NCBI GenBank assembly: GCA_015272515.1
Contig: JACYLN010000115.1
Location: 163,287 to 227,286 of the forward strand
DNA from: Leptolyngbyaceae cyanobacterium C42_A2020_001
GTDB taxonomy: Bacteria > Cyanobacteriota > Cyanobacteriia > Leptolyngbyales > Leptolyngbyaceae
Length of the DNA: 64,000 bases
Reading direction: 5' to 3'
Made by a program: the position numbers and the translations under genes
Part shown: positions 26,602 through 36,229 of the stretch, one piece after another
Layout: each line of letters begins with the position of its first letter
How positions within the stretch are numbered: the stretch's first letter is position 1
The notes under the pieces: generated by a model
Database searches by the model: none
Seen by the model: the letters and a program-made list of their open reading frames with translations, nothing else
What the model was told of the DNA's origin: nothing

Positions 26602-27393
26602 TTAGAACTCGCGGCGAGAGAAGACGAGAGTGGCGATCGCCAGTAGCACAATCATGTAAAGGACCGCATACAGCGCGTTGAGCAGCAGCGTTTCCGTACT
26701 GGGCAGAATTCCATACACAGCTTGATTTTTCAAATCCAGGCGAGACAGATCGGGCAAAATCAGGTACAGGTTACGGGTGATCGCTTCAATACTGGGGTTT
26801 TTGGTTTGGGCACCGAGGGCAACCAGGTTGGCACTAAAACTGCCCATGAGAAACACGGTGAAGGTGAGTAGCGTTGCCAGTAGGGAACTAGTAAATACAC
26901 CAAACGCGATCGCCACCGCCGTCATCAACGACAACAGCAGGAACAGAAAGAGCGACGATACCAGCACACTCGTCACGGGGTAAGAAATTTGGCTAAAGGA
27001 CAGCAATGCCATGTAAATTGCTGTCATCACTGCCACCAACACTGCCAGCACTCCCGACAGCCCCAAATGTTTTCCCACAATGAACTCGGTACGGCTGATC
27101 GGTTTGGCAAGCAACACTAGCACCGTGCGCTTCTCAATTTCTTTGTTAACTAACCCCGTCCCGATGAACACGGCAACCAGCAAACCCAGTAGCGTCATTG
27201 CGCCCAGTCCGACATCACGAGTGATTTTGGCTTCCGTTGTGGCAGCAATTTCTGGCAAGAGTCGAACTGCCACCACCATAAAGATGGCAAATAGGGCAAT
27301 CAGGTAGAGGACGCGATCGCGAATCGCCTCACGGAATACATTCGTCGCAATCACCAACGTTCTACCAGGGTTCATCGTCCACACTCCGCTCAA
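26602..27393 (-). CDS. fraE: ABC-2 type permease, FraE-like
   Basis: The 263-residue protein has six hydrophobic segments and typical ABC-2 permease loops: ATNVFREAIRDRVLYLIALF at the N-terminus, GLVNKEIEKRTVLVLLAKPISRTEFIVGKHLG after the second segment, and a final LYAVLYMIVLLAIATLVF. In Anabaena FraE, a permease of about this length, is encoded after fraC and fraD and is needed for filament integrity. The same gene order here supports the name; with sequence alone it would only be a permease. It is 87 bases after the FraD-like gene. Confidence 0.8.
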   Translation of the reverse strand: MSGVWTMNPGRTLVIATNVFREAIRDRVLYLIALFAIFMVVAVRLLPEIAATTEAKITRDVGLGAMTLLGLLVAVFIGTGLVNKEIEKRTVLVLLAKPISRTEFIVGKHLGLSGVLAVLVAVMTAIYMALLSFSQISYPVTSVLVSSLFLFLLLSLMTAVAIAFGVFTSSLLATLLTFTVFLMGSFSANLVALGAQTKNPSIEAITRNLYLILPDLSRLDLKNQAVYGILPSTETLLLNALYAVLYMIVLLAIATLVFSRREF

Positions 27394-27480
27394 AACGTGA
27401 TCAATGCATTAGTTTAGTACCGGATTCGCCAATTAAACAGAATCAGCTCCATCAATTCCCTATTCCCTAACCCCTCACTT

Positions 27481-28620
27481 TTACAACGGCATTTCCGTCT
27501 CCGGTTGCCCCTTCACCGGACCTTCCACCTCGCCGCACTCAACTTTGGCATTGCCCACTTGTGGCAGCGGTTGCACCGGATTAGAGAGCTGACCTGTTAC
27601 ATCAACGGGAGCAACGCGAGAAATTTGACACGTTTTGGTGTAGTAAAATCCTGCCGCATTAGACGATGGACCATTCCAGTGCGAGAACAGTTGCAGATTG
27701 TATTCTCCTGGCAAGATTTTCCCCAAGACCGACCAGTACTCATTTTCCCGGGTGCGCGGCAGTTGGTTAATAACGATCGCCTCTAACCGCCGCAATTGTT
27801 CATCAAAATCGAGCAGCCACCGCTCTACCTGAGACCACGATTGTCCCTGCAAGTTGGCTTTCAACTCCGCTTCAGCTCGGCTTAAGACCTCCACTCCGCG
27901 AACGCTGTCTCCCCGGTTGGGTTGAAGATTAATCACAAAAGCGCTGTTGCCAAAATCGTCAAACTGCATGGTGGGATAATCTGCCAGCCATTGACGAGTG
28001 GTAAAGCCTAGTTGTAGCCAGCAGCTAATAAGCAGATTGATCAGCGCCAGATTAACGAGATATTGGCGATCTCCTGGATTTGGTTTCACCCACTTGGGCG
28101 TTTTGTAGATAGAATCAGTCCCAATAAATTTGGGGATACCAGCGATCACAGTGGAGATGGGCGGCCACAGAATATAAGCGATAGGTGGAATGCCATCGGG
28201 GCTGCCAAACAAGAAATAGCAAATCAGTCCGCCCGTAATCCAGGGACCAATAAAGAAACTGTTGATAGTGAGGATTTCTTTGAGCGCTTTTTCCTCGTGC
28301 ATAACCCAATGGATGCCTGCAATCAAAAAGATCCAGCCAGTAAAAGCGATGATGTTTTGAGCCGTACTGCTTACCAGCAGCGACATGGCCCACGAGAAAG
28401 CCCCCAGTAAAATCAGTGTTTTGCTAGAGTCCCACTTTTTGGGAACGACTAGTGAGAATACCTCTTTCAACAAGTCCCAAATCTGCTGAAAAAAGTTCTT
28501 AAGAACCAGGACTCTGACCCAAACAAATGCCAGCACTGCCGCCCCAGCCAGCACAGCTAGAAACTGCAACCACTGAGGTAGATTGAAGAAGAGTGCCAGA
28601 ACTTGGGTAATGAAATCCAT
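27481..28620 (-). CDS. fraD: FraD-like septal-junction membrane protein (DUF5357-type)
   Basis: The 379-residue protein has about five membrane segments in its first 210 residues (for example LQFLAVLAGAAVLAFVWVRV and GPWITGGLICYFLFG), then a soluble, partly helical region (about 215-340, with a heptad-like LSRAEAELKANLQ...WLLDFDEQLRRLEAI) and a Pro/Glu-rich end. Anabaena FraD has five membrane spans plus a periplasmic coiled-coil domain and caps septal junctions between cells. The match rests on topology, length and position between FraC- and FraE-like genes. Start ATG 28620, two bases after the FraC-like stop. Confidence 0.78.
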   Translation of the reverse strand: MDFITQVLALFFNLPQWLQFLAVLAGAAVLAFVWVRVLVLKNFFQQIWDLLKEVFSLVVPKKWDSSKTLILLGAFSWAMSLLVSSTAQNIIAFTGWIFLIAGIHWVMHEEKALKEILTINSFFIGPWITGGLICYFLFGSPDGIPPIAYILWPPISTVIAGIPKFIGTDSIYKTPKWVKPNPGDRQYLVNLALINLLISCWLQLGFTTRQWLADYPTMQFDDFGNSAFVINLQPNRGDSVRGVEVLSRAEAELKANLQGQSWSQVERWLLDFDEQLRRLEAIVINQLPRTRENEYWSVLGKILPGEYNLQLFSHWNGPSSNAAGFYYTKTCQISRVAPVDVTGQLSNPVQPLPQVGNAKVECGEVEGPVKGQPETEMPL

Positions 28621-28622
28621 CG

Positions 28623-29192
28623 TTAACCGATAAAGGTTTGATCCAGCCAGCGAAATAGCAACATTATCAGAATGGCACTGAAACTCAATGAATTGGCAAC
28701 CAGGATGGTATAGGCGCGATCGTTGCGTTTAAACAGGATGCCCCCCTCTAGTCGTCGCATTCTAGAGCGACCGCGCGATCGCAAAATTGAGTCTGTTTCT
28801 TCCTGAGGGGTGCGGGTTTCCAAGAATGTTTCTAGCAGCGTCAGTCCTTGATATTCCACAATCACTACGCCTAAAAATGTTCCCAATGCAGTCACCGTTA
28901 ACATTGGTGTAACGCTAGCCGACCATTGATTGGGAAACACTCGCTCAAAAAAGAAGAGGCTGATCAGTTGAATTCGTAGCGCTTCTGGCAAGACCTGCTG
29001 AACGTTGAAAAAAATAATCCAGCCAACAAACGTCGATAGCAAGTTAATGGTCGCGGCATAGCGTATGGCGGTTTTGTAGTCGAATGCTAGCCGCCTATAC
29101 AAAATCAGCGCTTCTAAGGAAATGGCAACCAGCAAGAATAAGATTTGAAATGCGATCGCCCGAAATGGCAAGACACCAAGTTCCATACCCAA
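28623..29192 (-). CDS. fraC: FraC-like filament integrity membrane protein
   Basis: The 189-residue protein has four hydrophobic segments (about 9-30, 46-62, 92-112 and 163-182) with a basic cytoplasmic stretch (SRGRSRMRRLEGG) before the last. Length, topology and the run YAATINLLSTFVGWIIFFNV match FraC, which with FraD is needed for septal junctions and long filaments. It is followed by the FraD-like gene with two bases between and preceded by an ArsA/Get3-type ATPase 11 bases away, so the four genes look cotranscribed. Confidence 0.8.
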   Translation of the reverse strand: MGMELGVLPFRAIAFQILFLLVAISLEALILYRRLAFDYKTAIRYAATINLLSTFVGWIIFFNVQQVLPEALRIQLISLFFFERVFPNQWSASVTPMLTVTALGTFLGVVIVEYQGLTLLETFLETRTPQEETDSILRSRGRSRMRRLEGGILFKRNDRAYTILVANSLSFSAILIMLLFRWLDQTFIG

Positions 29193-29203
29193 ATTCTACT
29201 CAC

Positions 29204-31096
29204 TCATTCAAACAACAGCATCGCGGCCTGGCGAATTTGTGGCATTGGCTCTAGACAACGAGATAGTTGGGGCAAGCGCACCCCAACTTGTTGCGGAAAG
29301 TGTTGCAATGCGGCATCCTGTCCTGGTTCATACCGATTTAACACGATGAAACGTTGGCTAACTCCGAGTGAAGCGAGCGATCGCGTCAGGCGTTCGGCTT
29401 CCGCCAAAATTGCGGACTGTGCTTGAATAACGCCAATAAACTCAGTGTAGTTGGGGTCTTTCAGTTTCTTTTGCGCCTGCACTACGCGCTGTCGTAAAGT
29501 TCGCAGTCGCCCCATTAGCTCTACGTGACCCAGCACATCTTGATACTTCATCCAAAGTTTGAAGATCCACGCCAGCCAATCGGCAAGAGCGGTGGGCATT
29601 TCTAGGAACCGCAGCAGATGCCCTGTGGGTGCTGTGTCCAAAATAATTAAATCTTGCTGGTTGCTTTCCAGCAGTTCCATTACAGTGACCAGAGACAGCA
29701 TTTCGTCAATGCCGGGAAGGGACTGGGTGACGATTCTGCGCCAACCTTCGGGTCCGTAGGCGATCTGCAAGGACACATCTCCATCGCCCGATTCGCCGCT
29801 CATCATGCTGGCTAGTTCCCACAGATACTCGTCGCGAAATTGATTCAGCACGTGTTCGGCGTTTACTTCTTGCCCGCTGAGGTTAGACGTGAGCGCGATC
29901 GCTTCATGTTCCAGTTGCAGCCCAAAGGCATCTCCCAGCGAATGTGCCGGATCAATAGAAATCACGCGAATATTGCGGTTGGGGTGCCGCTCTGCCATGC
30001 CCAGAGCGATCGCCGCCGCAATTGTTGTCTTGCCCACACCACCTTTTCCACCCACCAGAATCAATCGTTGTCCGGCTTCTACGAAATCAGTAAAACCAGG
30101 CAGTAGTTTGGCAGGCGGAGCAGCACTGACTGGGGTGAAGATCGGGGGTGAAGCTTGAATCGGTTGGATCTGAGCAAGTAAAGCATCTAGCGCGGCATGT
30201 CCTACGGGTTCGATTGATTGTTGAGGGATGGCGAATACGGGAAGGGCATTAGCAAGGGCAAGAAAGTGGGATACAAGTTGTTGCTGTTCAACATCGCGAT
30301 CGCTCAGAGTCAGTGCATCGGCGGGAGGTTGGGGGAGTAGACGATTGAGCAGCAAACCACCGCAGGGAATTGCCAGATCTTGTAGGGATTGGAGAAACCG
30401 TTTGGTTTCTAGCAGGCTCATGGGTTCGGCAATTGCCACAATCAGACACGCCGTTTGAGTAGGGTCTTGCAGCAGCGATCGCCCGTTTGCCAGGTCCCGC
30501 TTCATTGCCGTCAAAAATTCATCAGCAGTGTCGATAGTAGTTTTGCCCGTAAAGCTTTTTTGGATAACTCGATGTTTCTCCTGAAATAGATCGAGTGCTG
30601 CCAAAAACTCATCCAAAAAATCCATCAGCCGGAACAGGTTGAGGGTATGCCCGCTGGGTGCCATATCCACCACGACGCGATCGACCACGTTTTCGCGCAG
30701 AAGCCGTTGAATTTCCAAAATCCCCATCAGTTCATCCAAGCCGGGCCAGCTTAAATCCCATACGGGTGACAAGTCTTCTCGCTGGACAAAACTACCCCGC
30801 TCAACTAATAGCTCCAACACCTCCCCATACTGCACTTTGAAGGTTTGTAATAATGCTTCTGCATCTAACGCCTGAACCTGAAGATTCGGCAGAGCTTTGC
30901 TAGCGATCGCCTCGTGGGTTACGGTCTGTTGCAACACATCACCCAATGAATGCGCCGGATCGGTGGATAGGAGCAACACGCGATCGCTCGGAAATTGCTG
31001 TGCCCAAAATCGCGCAAATCCGCAGGAAAACGTTGTTTTGCCGACTCCACCCTTGCCGCTCACAAGTGCTAGCTTCACTTGGTTAAATTGTTCCAT
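29204..31096 (-). CDS. Double-domain ArsA/Get3-type ATPase
   Basis: The 630-residue protein has two complete deviant-Walker-A ATPase halves, GKGGVGKTT at 14-22 and GGKGGVGKTT at 349-358. Each has its DPAHSLGD switch block (LLLSTDPAHSLGDVL, VISIDPAHSLGDAF) and a DxAPxGH motif (VDMAPSGHTLNLF, LDTAPTGHLLRFL). Arsenite-pump ATPases have paired halves; tail-anchored-protein chaperones (Get3/TRC40) are usually single. The cysteine set for arsenite binding is not evident, and no arsB/arsR is nearby, so arsenic transport is unlikely. Its stop lies 11 bases before fraC. Role here unknown; membrane-protein targeting is an inference. Confidence 0.88.
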   Translation of the reverse strand: MEQFNQVKLALVSGKGGVGKTTFSCGFARFWAQQFPSDRVLLLSTDPAHSLGDVLQQTVTHEAIASKALPNLQVQALDAEALLQTFKVQYGEVLELLVERGSFVQREDLSPVWDLSWPGLDELMGILEIQRLLRENVVDRVVVDMAPSGHTLNLFRLMDFLDEFLAALDLFQEKHRVIQKSFTGKTTIDTADEFLTAMKRDLANGRSLLQDPTQTACLIVAIAEPMSLLETKRFLQSLQDLAIPCGGLLLNRLLPQPPADALTLSDRDVEQQQLVSHFLALANALPVFAIPQQSIEPVGHAALDALLAQIQPIQASPPIFTPVSAAPPAKLLPGFTDFVEAGQRLILVGGKGGVGKTTIAAAIALGMAERHPNRNIRVISIDPAHSLGDAFGLQLEHEAIALTSNLSGQEVNAEHVLNQFRDEYLWELASMMSGESGDGDVSLQIAYGPEGWRRIVTQSLPGIDEMLSLVTVMELLESNQQDLIILDTAPTGHLLRFLEMPTALADWLAWIFKLWMKYQDVLGHVELMGRLRTLRQRVVQAQKKLKDPNYTEFIGVIQAQSAILAEAERLTRSLASLGVSQRFIVLNRYEPGQDAALQHFPQQVGVRLPQLSRCLEPMPQIRQAAMLLFE

Positions 31097-31298
31097 TGCT
31101 CACCCAACTCAGTATCCCTTCCTTACTGTTCACCGTTTTCGATTCGCACTCACCTGATAGAAACAGAAAGTTTGGAGGAACTATAAAACTGTTATGTTTT
31201 GTGACTTCAGTCTAAAGGCGGTTGACATTAAACCAGCTTTGTCTGCGGTGCATTGCCTCTAAGAAACCATTCATTTCAGCCATTGCAAGGTTCAGCCA

Positions 31299-32024
31299 AT
31301 GTATAGCCTGACGAAATTTACTCTGAGTGACATGACCGAGTGCGGAGCCGTTTTACGGAAGCTAGGTGTAGGAGCAACAAGCATGGAAGAAGTTGCCAAC
31401 CGTGCGGTTCAGTACCTGTACGACCACTTTTTAGACGAGCATACTGGAGAACCTGCTCTGGCATTGGCGCGATTCTTCAAAACCCATCCTTACGCCAAAC
31501 TGAGTGAACCGCTCCACGCGATCGCCCAGACCCTAGAAGGGCATCACGCCATCTCACCCGGAACTCCGTGCTTAACGCTGTTAGCAACAACTGGGCAAAA
31601 ACCAGAATGGCGATCGCGGCAGGCATCCACCGGGCATCAGGTGATTCCGCTGGTGAGTGAGCAGTTGGTTGCCCAATCACCGATGATTTCTCAATTAATT
31701 CAGCAGTTTGGCTTGGATGTGAGCACAGTGTTGTCTCCCAATCCCGATCTGCTGGTGGATTTGGAGCAAAAAACGTTCAATGTCTTTCATGTGGCAAATG
31801 CGATCGCCAGCCCCTATGTTCCGGCTCAGGATAGTTTTGTTGTCCCTTATGGCATCCGCTCTGTATTGGGGTTTGGCGGAATGTTGCCGTCGGGAAATTT
31901 GATTGCCATCATCCTGTTTTCAAAAGTTTTTATCTCTCGCGACACTGCCGCAATGTTTAAGACGCTAGCACTCAACGTCAAGATGGCAGCGTTGCCATTT
32001 GATCGGGGGCAAGTGTTTGCTTAA
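31299..32024 (+). CDS. GAF-like sensory domain protein
   Basis: The 241-residue soluble protein resembles a single GAF-like sensor module: MTECGAVLRKLGVGATSMEEVANRAVQYLYDHF at the N-terminus, and a C-terminal beta-rich half with YGIRSVLGFGGMLPSGNLIAIILFSKVFISRDTAAMF, a typical GAF tail. There is no output domain. It stands 53 bases before a histidine kinase that lacks a GAF domain, so it may sense for that kinase. Ligand unknown; family assignment is by pattern. Confidence 0.65.
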   Translation: MYSLTKFTLSDMTECGAVLRKLGVGATSMEEVANRAVQYLYDHFLDEHTGEPALALARFFKTHPYAKLSEPLHAIAQTLEGHHAISPGTPCLTLLATTGQKPEWRSRQASTGHQVIPLVSEQLVAQSPMISQLIQQFGLDVSTVLSPNPDLLVDLEQKTFNVFHVANAIASPYVPAQDSFVVPYGIRSVLGFGGMLPSGNLIAIILFSKVFISRDTAAMFKTLALNVKMAALPFDRGQVFA

Positions 32025-32077
32025 GCGACTCAGGGTGTATGACGTGCGATCGCTAAACATGACGACCGAAAAAATTC

Positions 32078-33610
32078 ATGAACATAGATGATGTGAGTGT
32101 CCACGAAGAAATTGTGCAATTAAGAGCACAGGTCGCTGCCCTAGAAGAATTGCTAGAAGTCTACGAGCAAGAAACGCTGGAAAAATCCAATCGCCTGGAG
32201 AAGGCACTGCAAGAATTGGCATACTCGGACGATGCGCTGCGTGTGTTGAAGTCAATTCTCGCCAGTATGGGAAGTGGAGTGGTCGTGGTGGATGAAATCG
32301 GCAAGTTTTTGTTCATCAATCCAGCGGCAACGGAAGTGTTAGGCTTTCAGGCAGATCACATCTTGCTGCACGATTGGACGATCGCGCAGGATTTTTATCT
32401 GCCAGGTGCTACGGTTCCCCTCGCCATCGAGGAATTTCCTTTGATGAGAGCGATGAATGGTGAGACTGTAGACACCACCGAACTCTATGTTCACTTGCCA
32501 AAGCAAGGGGATGGGATCTGGCTCAGCATCACCGCGCGATCGCTCCGGGATGACGAAGGCAATCTACGCGGAGCCGTTGCAGTATTTCATAACATTACAC
32601 ACATCAAGCATACGGAAGCCGCCCTGCGCCAATCAGAGGCGCAATCGCGAGAACAAGCCGCAAAACTAGAGCAGGCGTTTAACGAACTGCGCCAAACTCA
32701 GGCTCAACTGGTGCAAACCGAAAAGATGTCGAGCTTAGGACAACTGGTTGCCGGAGTTGCTCACGAAATCAATAACCCGGTCAACTTTATCTATGGCAAT
32801 ATCAAGCCCGCTCAGTACTACATTGCCGATTTGCTTAACCTGCTCCAACTGTATCAGCAGGTTTACCCCAACCCCGCACCGATTATTCAAGCCGAAATTG
32901 CCAACATCGACCTGGAATTTCTGAAGCAAGATCTGCCTAACTTGCTGCGATCGCTGCAAATGGGTGCAGACCGAATTCGCCAAATTGTGCTGTCTTTGCG
33001 AAATTTTTCTCGACTAGACGAAGCTGAAAAGAAACCCGTCGATATTCACGAAGGACTCGAAAATACACTGCTGATTTTGCGGAATCGACTCAAGTCCAAA
33101 ACCAACGGTCCTGAAATTCAAGTAGTTAAACACTACGGCAACTTGCCGCTGATAGAATGCTACGCCGGACAACTGAATCAGGTGTTTATGAATATTGTGA
33201 GTAATGCGATCGAGGCGTTGGAGGAGGCAGCAGGGGCAGTTTGTGAACTGCCCGAACAGAACTCGTTCGCAGAGGCCAATTCTCAACCGACAATTTGGAT
33301 CCGAACAGAACAAAGTGCAGATGATCGCGCGGTTATTCGGATCCGCAACAACGGTCCTGCCATTTCGCCTGAAGTTGTTGCCCGCTTATTTGATCCGTTT
33401 TTCACCACGAAACCTGTTGGGCAGGGCACAGGGTTAGGGCTATACATTAGCTATCAGATCATCACCGATAAACACGGCGGACTCTTGAAGTGCCTATCTC
33501 AACCAGGGCAAGGAGTTGAGTTCTGGATCGAAATCCCTATTCACCCTCCGTCATCTTCCAGTAATAAAAGTCATCAACCATTGGTGAAGACATCAGCGAT
33601 CGGGGAATAA
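32078..33610 (+). CDS. PAS-domain sensor histidine kinase
   Basis: The 510-residue soluble protein has an N-terminal coiled coil (about 5-55), a PAS domain (about 58-175: ILASMGSGVVVVDEIGKFLF, IARSL-like C-terminus and AVAVFHNITHIKH), a second coiled coil, and the dimerisation helix with phospho-acceptor H229 in MSSLGQLVAGVAHEINNPVN. The ATPase domain has N (IVSNAIEAL), G1 (IRIRNNGPAI), F (LFDPFFTTK) and G2 (GQGTGLGLYIS) boxes. There is no membrane segment. No response regulator is adjacent; the preceding GAF-like protein and the following AAA ATPase lie on the same strand with small gaps. Confidence 0.9.
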   Translation: MNIDDVSVHEEIVQLRAQVAALEELLEVYEQETLEKSNRLEKALQELAYSDDALRVLKSILASMGSGVVVVDEIGKFLFINPAATEVLGFQADHILLHDWTIAQDFYLPGATVPLAIEEFPLMRAMNGETVDTTELYVHLPKQGDGIWLSITARSLRDDEGNLRGAVAVFHNITHIKHTEAALRQSEAQSREQAAKLEQAFNELRQTQAQLVQTEKMSSLGQLVAGVAHEINNPVNFIYGNIKPAQYYIADLLNLLQLYQQVYPNPAPIIQAEIANIDLEFLKQDLPNLLRSLQMGADRIRQIVLSLRNFSRLDEAEKKPVDIHEGLENTLLILRNRLKSKTNGPEIQVVKHYGNLPLIECYAGQLNQVFMNIVSNAIEALEEAAGAVCELPEQNSFAEANSQPTIWIRTEQSADDRAVIRIRNNGPAISPEVVARLFDPFFTTKPVGQGTGLGLYISYQIITDKHGGLLKCLSQPGQGVEFWIEIPIHPPSSSSNKSHQPLVKTSAIGE

Positions 33611-33649
33611 CTAAACTACCAACCCTCCACCCGTTTCTGCGAGTTTGCC

Positions 33650-35488
33650 ATGAGCGATTTATTCAAAGGATTTGAGCAACTGCTAGAGCTAGCCAAAGCT
33701 TTAGAAGAAAAAGCAGAAAAAGGCGAACTCAAAACTGAGTTTCAAATCAACTCTCGCAGTTTCAGCAGCATCCCTCGTCAGGGCAGTATTCCCGGCGGGA
33801 TTGGGGTCAGCCGGGTGCGAACGAGTACAAATGAGGACGAAAGACACTCAACAGACCCAAAAACTGAGGTGCAGGCGGAAGTAGAGGAACCAGAAGCAAC
33901 CCTGCCAAACGTAAGTTTGAGAGATGTGGGCGGCTTGACAGAGGTTTTGCGGGAATTGCGGGAATTGGTGGAAATTCCCCTGAAGCGCCCCGATCTGCTG
34001 GCAAAACTGGGCTTAGAGCCACCGCGAGGGGTGCTACTCGTGGGTCCACCAGGAACTGGAAAAACGTTAACTGCGCGTGCCCTGGCTGAAGAGTTGGGCG
34101 TAAGTTACATCGCGATCGCAGGTCCCGAAGTAATGGGTAAATACTACGGTGAAGCCGAGGGGCGACTGCGTGGAGTTTTTGAGAAAGCGACCAAAGCAGC
34201 TCCCTGCATCATTTTCATTGACGAGATTGATAGTCTTGTCCCCGATCGCAGCAAAGTTGAGGGCGAAGTGGAAAAGCGGCTAGTCGCCCAATTACTGAGT
34301 TTAATGGATGGCTTTACTCAAACGCGGGGCGTGATTGTGCTAGCAGCTACCAATCGTCCCGACCATCTTGATCCAGCCCTACGCCGTCCCGGACGGTTTG
34401 ATCGGGAAGTGCAGTTTCGCGTACCCGATCGCGCTGGCAGATTGGAGATTTTGACCGTATTAACGCGCGAAATGCCGCTGGAATTGGTGAATCTGGACGC
34501 GATCGCAGATTTTAGTGTGGGTATGGTGGGTGCAGACCTCAAAGCCGTGTGCCAGAAAGCTGCCTACAGTGCCCTGCGTCGTCAAGTGCCCTCCTTGCAA
34601 CAGCCCATTCCCAACGCAATGACCATCACGCAGGAAGATTTTTTGCAGGCGTTACGCGAAGTCAAACCGTCTGTGTTGCGTTCAGTAGAAGTGGAAGCAC
34701 CCAATGTTTCCTGGGAACAAATTGGCGGGCTGGAAACCATCAAACATACTCTGCAAGAATCGGTGGAAGGCGCATTGCTCTATCCTGATCTCTATGCCCG
34801 CACTGGAGCTAAAGCGCCCCGTGGCATATTGCTTTGGGGTCCACCAGGGACAGGTAAAACGCTACTGGCAAAAGCGATCGCATCCCAGGCACGGGCAAAC
34901 TTTATCGCCGTCAACGGCCCCGAACTCCTAAGTCGCTGGGTGGGTGCAGCCGAGCAAGAAGTGCGAGAACTGTTTCGCAAAGCCCGGCAAGCAGCCCCCT
35001 GTGTGGTGTTTGTTGATGAAATTGATACACTGGCTCCAGCTCGTGGCAAGTTTCAGGGTGATTCGGGTGTGAGCGATCGCGTCGTTGGGCAACTCTTGAC
35101 TGAACTCGACGGCTTGCAAGATTGCCGGAATGTCTTGCTGATTGGAGCCACGAACCGCCCCGATGCGCTCGACCCGGCACTCCTTAGGGCTGGACGACTG
35201 GATCTACAATTGAAAGTTGATCTGCCCGATCGCGAAAGTCGGTTAGCGATTCTGCAAGTGCATAACAGCGATCGTCCCCTGGTGGCAGTTGATTTAGAAC
35301 ACTGGGCAATTCAGACAGACGGTTGGAACGGCGCGGATCTGGCTCTTTTGAGTAATCAGGCTGCCCTGGAAGCGATTCGCCGTTATCGTGCTCAAAAACT
35401 CACTGACCCATCCTTGATCCAGATCGCCAACCAGGATTTTGCGGTTGCTCATCACCTGCTTACGACGCAGAAGCAGCTTCAGGTTTAA
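33650..35488 (+). CDS. CDC48/VAT-like tandem AAA+ ATPase
   Basis: The 612-residue protein has two AAA modules after a short N-terminal segment of about 90 residues, so it lacks the full double-psi N domain of archaeal VAT/p97. Module 1 has GPPGTGKT at 132-139, IIFIDEIDS and NRPDHLDPALRRPGRFDRE. Module 2 has GPPGTGKT at 397-404, VVFVDEIDT and TNRPDALDPALLRAGRLD. Both keep Walker A and B and arginine fingers, so both should hydrolyse ATP. Such enzymes unfold proteins or take apart complexes; the target is unknown. The start is 39 bases after the kinase stop. Confidence 0.9.
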   Translation: MSDLFKGFEQLLELAKALEEKAEKGELKTEFQINSRSFSSIPRQGSIPGGIGVSRVRTSTNEDERHSTDPKTEVQAEVEEPEATLPNVSLRDVGGLTEVLRELRELVEIPLKRPDLLAKLGLEPPRGVLLVGPPGTGKTLTARALAEELGVSYIAIAGPEVMGKYYGEAEGRLRGVFEKATKAAPCIIFIDEIDSLVPDRSKVEGEVEKRLVAQLLSLMDGFTQTRGVIVLAATNRPDHLDPALRRPGRFDREVQFRVPDRAGRLEILTVLTREMPLELVNLDAIADFSVGMVGADLKAVCQKAAYSALRRQVPSLQQPIPNAMTITQEDFLQALREVKPSVLRSVEVEAPNVSWEQIGGLETIKHTLQESVEGALLYPDLYARTGAKAPRGILLWGPPGTGKTLLAKAIASQARANFIAVNGPELLSRWVGAAEQEVRELFRKARQAAPCVVFVDEIDTLAPARGKFQGDSGVSDRVVGQLLTELDGLQDCRNVLLIGATNRPDALDPALLRAGRLDLQLKVDLPDRESRLAILQVHNSDRPLVAVDLEHWAIQTDGWNGADLALLSNQAALEAIRRYRAQKLTDPSLIQIANQDFAVAHHLLTTQKQLQV

Positions 35489-35508
35489 AGCCTCCTGAGC
35501 AGGTTCAA

Positions 35509-36147
35509 CTATTCAAACCAGTGCCCGTTAGCTTTGAGTTCTTTAAAGCGAAGCCACAAACCTAGATTAATCTGCTTCATTATCCAATAGAGCACCGTCA
35601 AGATTACAAAGGAAATGCTCATCACGAGCAGCGGGCGTTTGGATGTCAAATCATCCACGGTTGAAATCAGAATATTACCGGGGTCAGTGACAAAATCCCA
35701 GCTATTGAAGCGGCGAAATCTGCCCAGGTAAACGCCGATCGCGCTCAATGCGTGAGTCACCAATTCAGACCACACAACATACTTTTCAGCCCCAATCCGC
35801 TTCAGATAGACGCTCTGGTTCATTATCGAAACCACGTATGCCTGAAACCCCGCAGTGATAGCGAAGAGGTGCAGTGGCATGAAAATGAGCACGATGATGA
35901 AGGCTGAATAGCCCGATCGCGTTGCTCGAATCAGGTGAATGATGTCGGTCAGTAGGTAAGGTGCATTGGGCAGAAATGCAAAGAATACGAGAAACGCAAT
36001 CCACCAAAGAATAGATCGCCGTAGCGATCGCCGCCGATACAGAAAAAAGCTGAGTGTCAGCGGAATAAAAGCTAAAAACAAATTCCAGATAATCCAACCG
36101 CTGTGCCAGTTGAACGCTTCCAATGAGTTTTGCAGAATATCTCTCAT
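35509..36147 (-). CDS. DUF1361 membrane protein
   Basis: The 212-residue protein has about six hydrophobic segments. The blocks FFAFLPNAPYLLTDIIHL, FITAGFQ-like (LHLFAITAGFQAYVVS) and GVYLGRFRRFNSWDFVTDP are characteristic of DUF1361, a family of small polytopic membrane proteins with unknown role. It converges on the AAA ATPase with 20 bases between stops. A start at ATG 36147 is consistent with an amphipathic N-terminus of about 18 residues before the first span. Confidence 0.88.
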   Translation of the reverse strand: MRDILQNSLEAFNWHSGWIIWNLFLAFIPLTLSFFLYRRRSLRRSILWWIAFLVFFAFLPNAPYLLTDIIHLIRATRSGYSAFIIVLIFMPLHLFAITAGFQAYVVSIMNQSVYLKRIGAEKYVVWSELVTHALSAIGVYLGRFRRFNSWDFVTDPGNILISTVDDLTSKRPLLVMSISFVILTVLYWIMKQINLGLWLRFKELKANGHWFE

Positions 36148-36229
36148 ACGCGATTGAGTTACGGCTCCGAGTCAGCGATTATTCCCGCGTTGAGCGCGAG
36201 AATTCACCACCTGGATAAATCTGGATTAA

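Noticed and set aside
29204..31096. Arsenite efflux ATPase (ArsA)
   Set aside because: The double ATPase fold fits, but the arsenite-binding cysteine set is not evident and no ars genes are near, so the arsenic role was not assigned.
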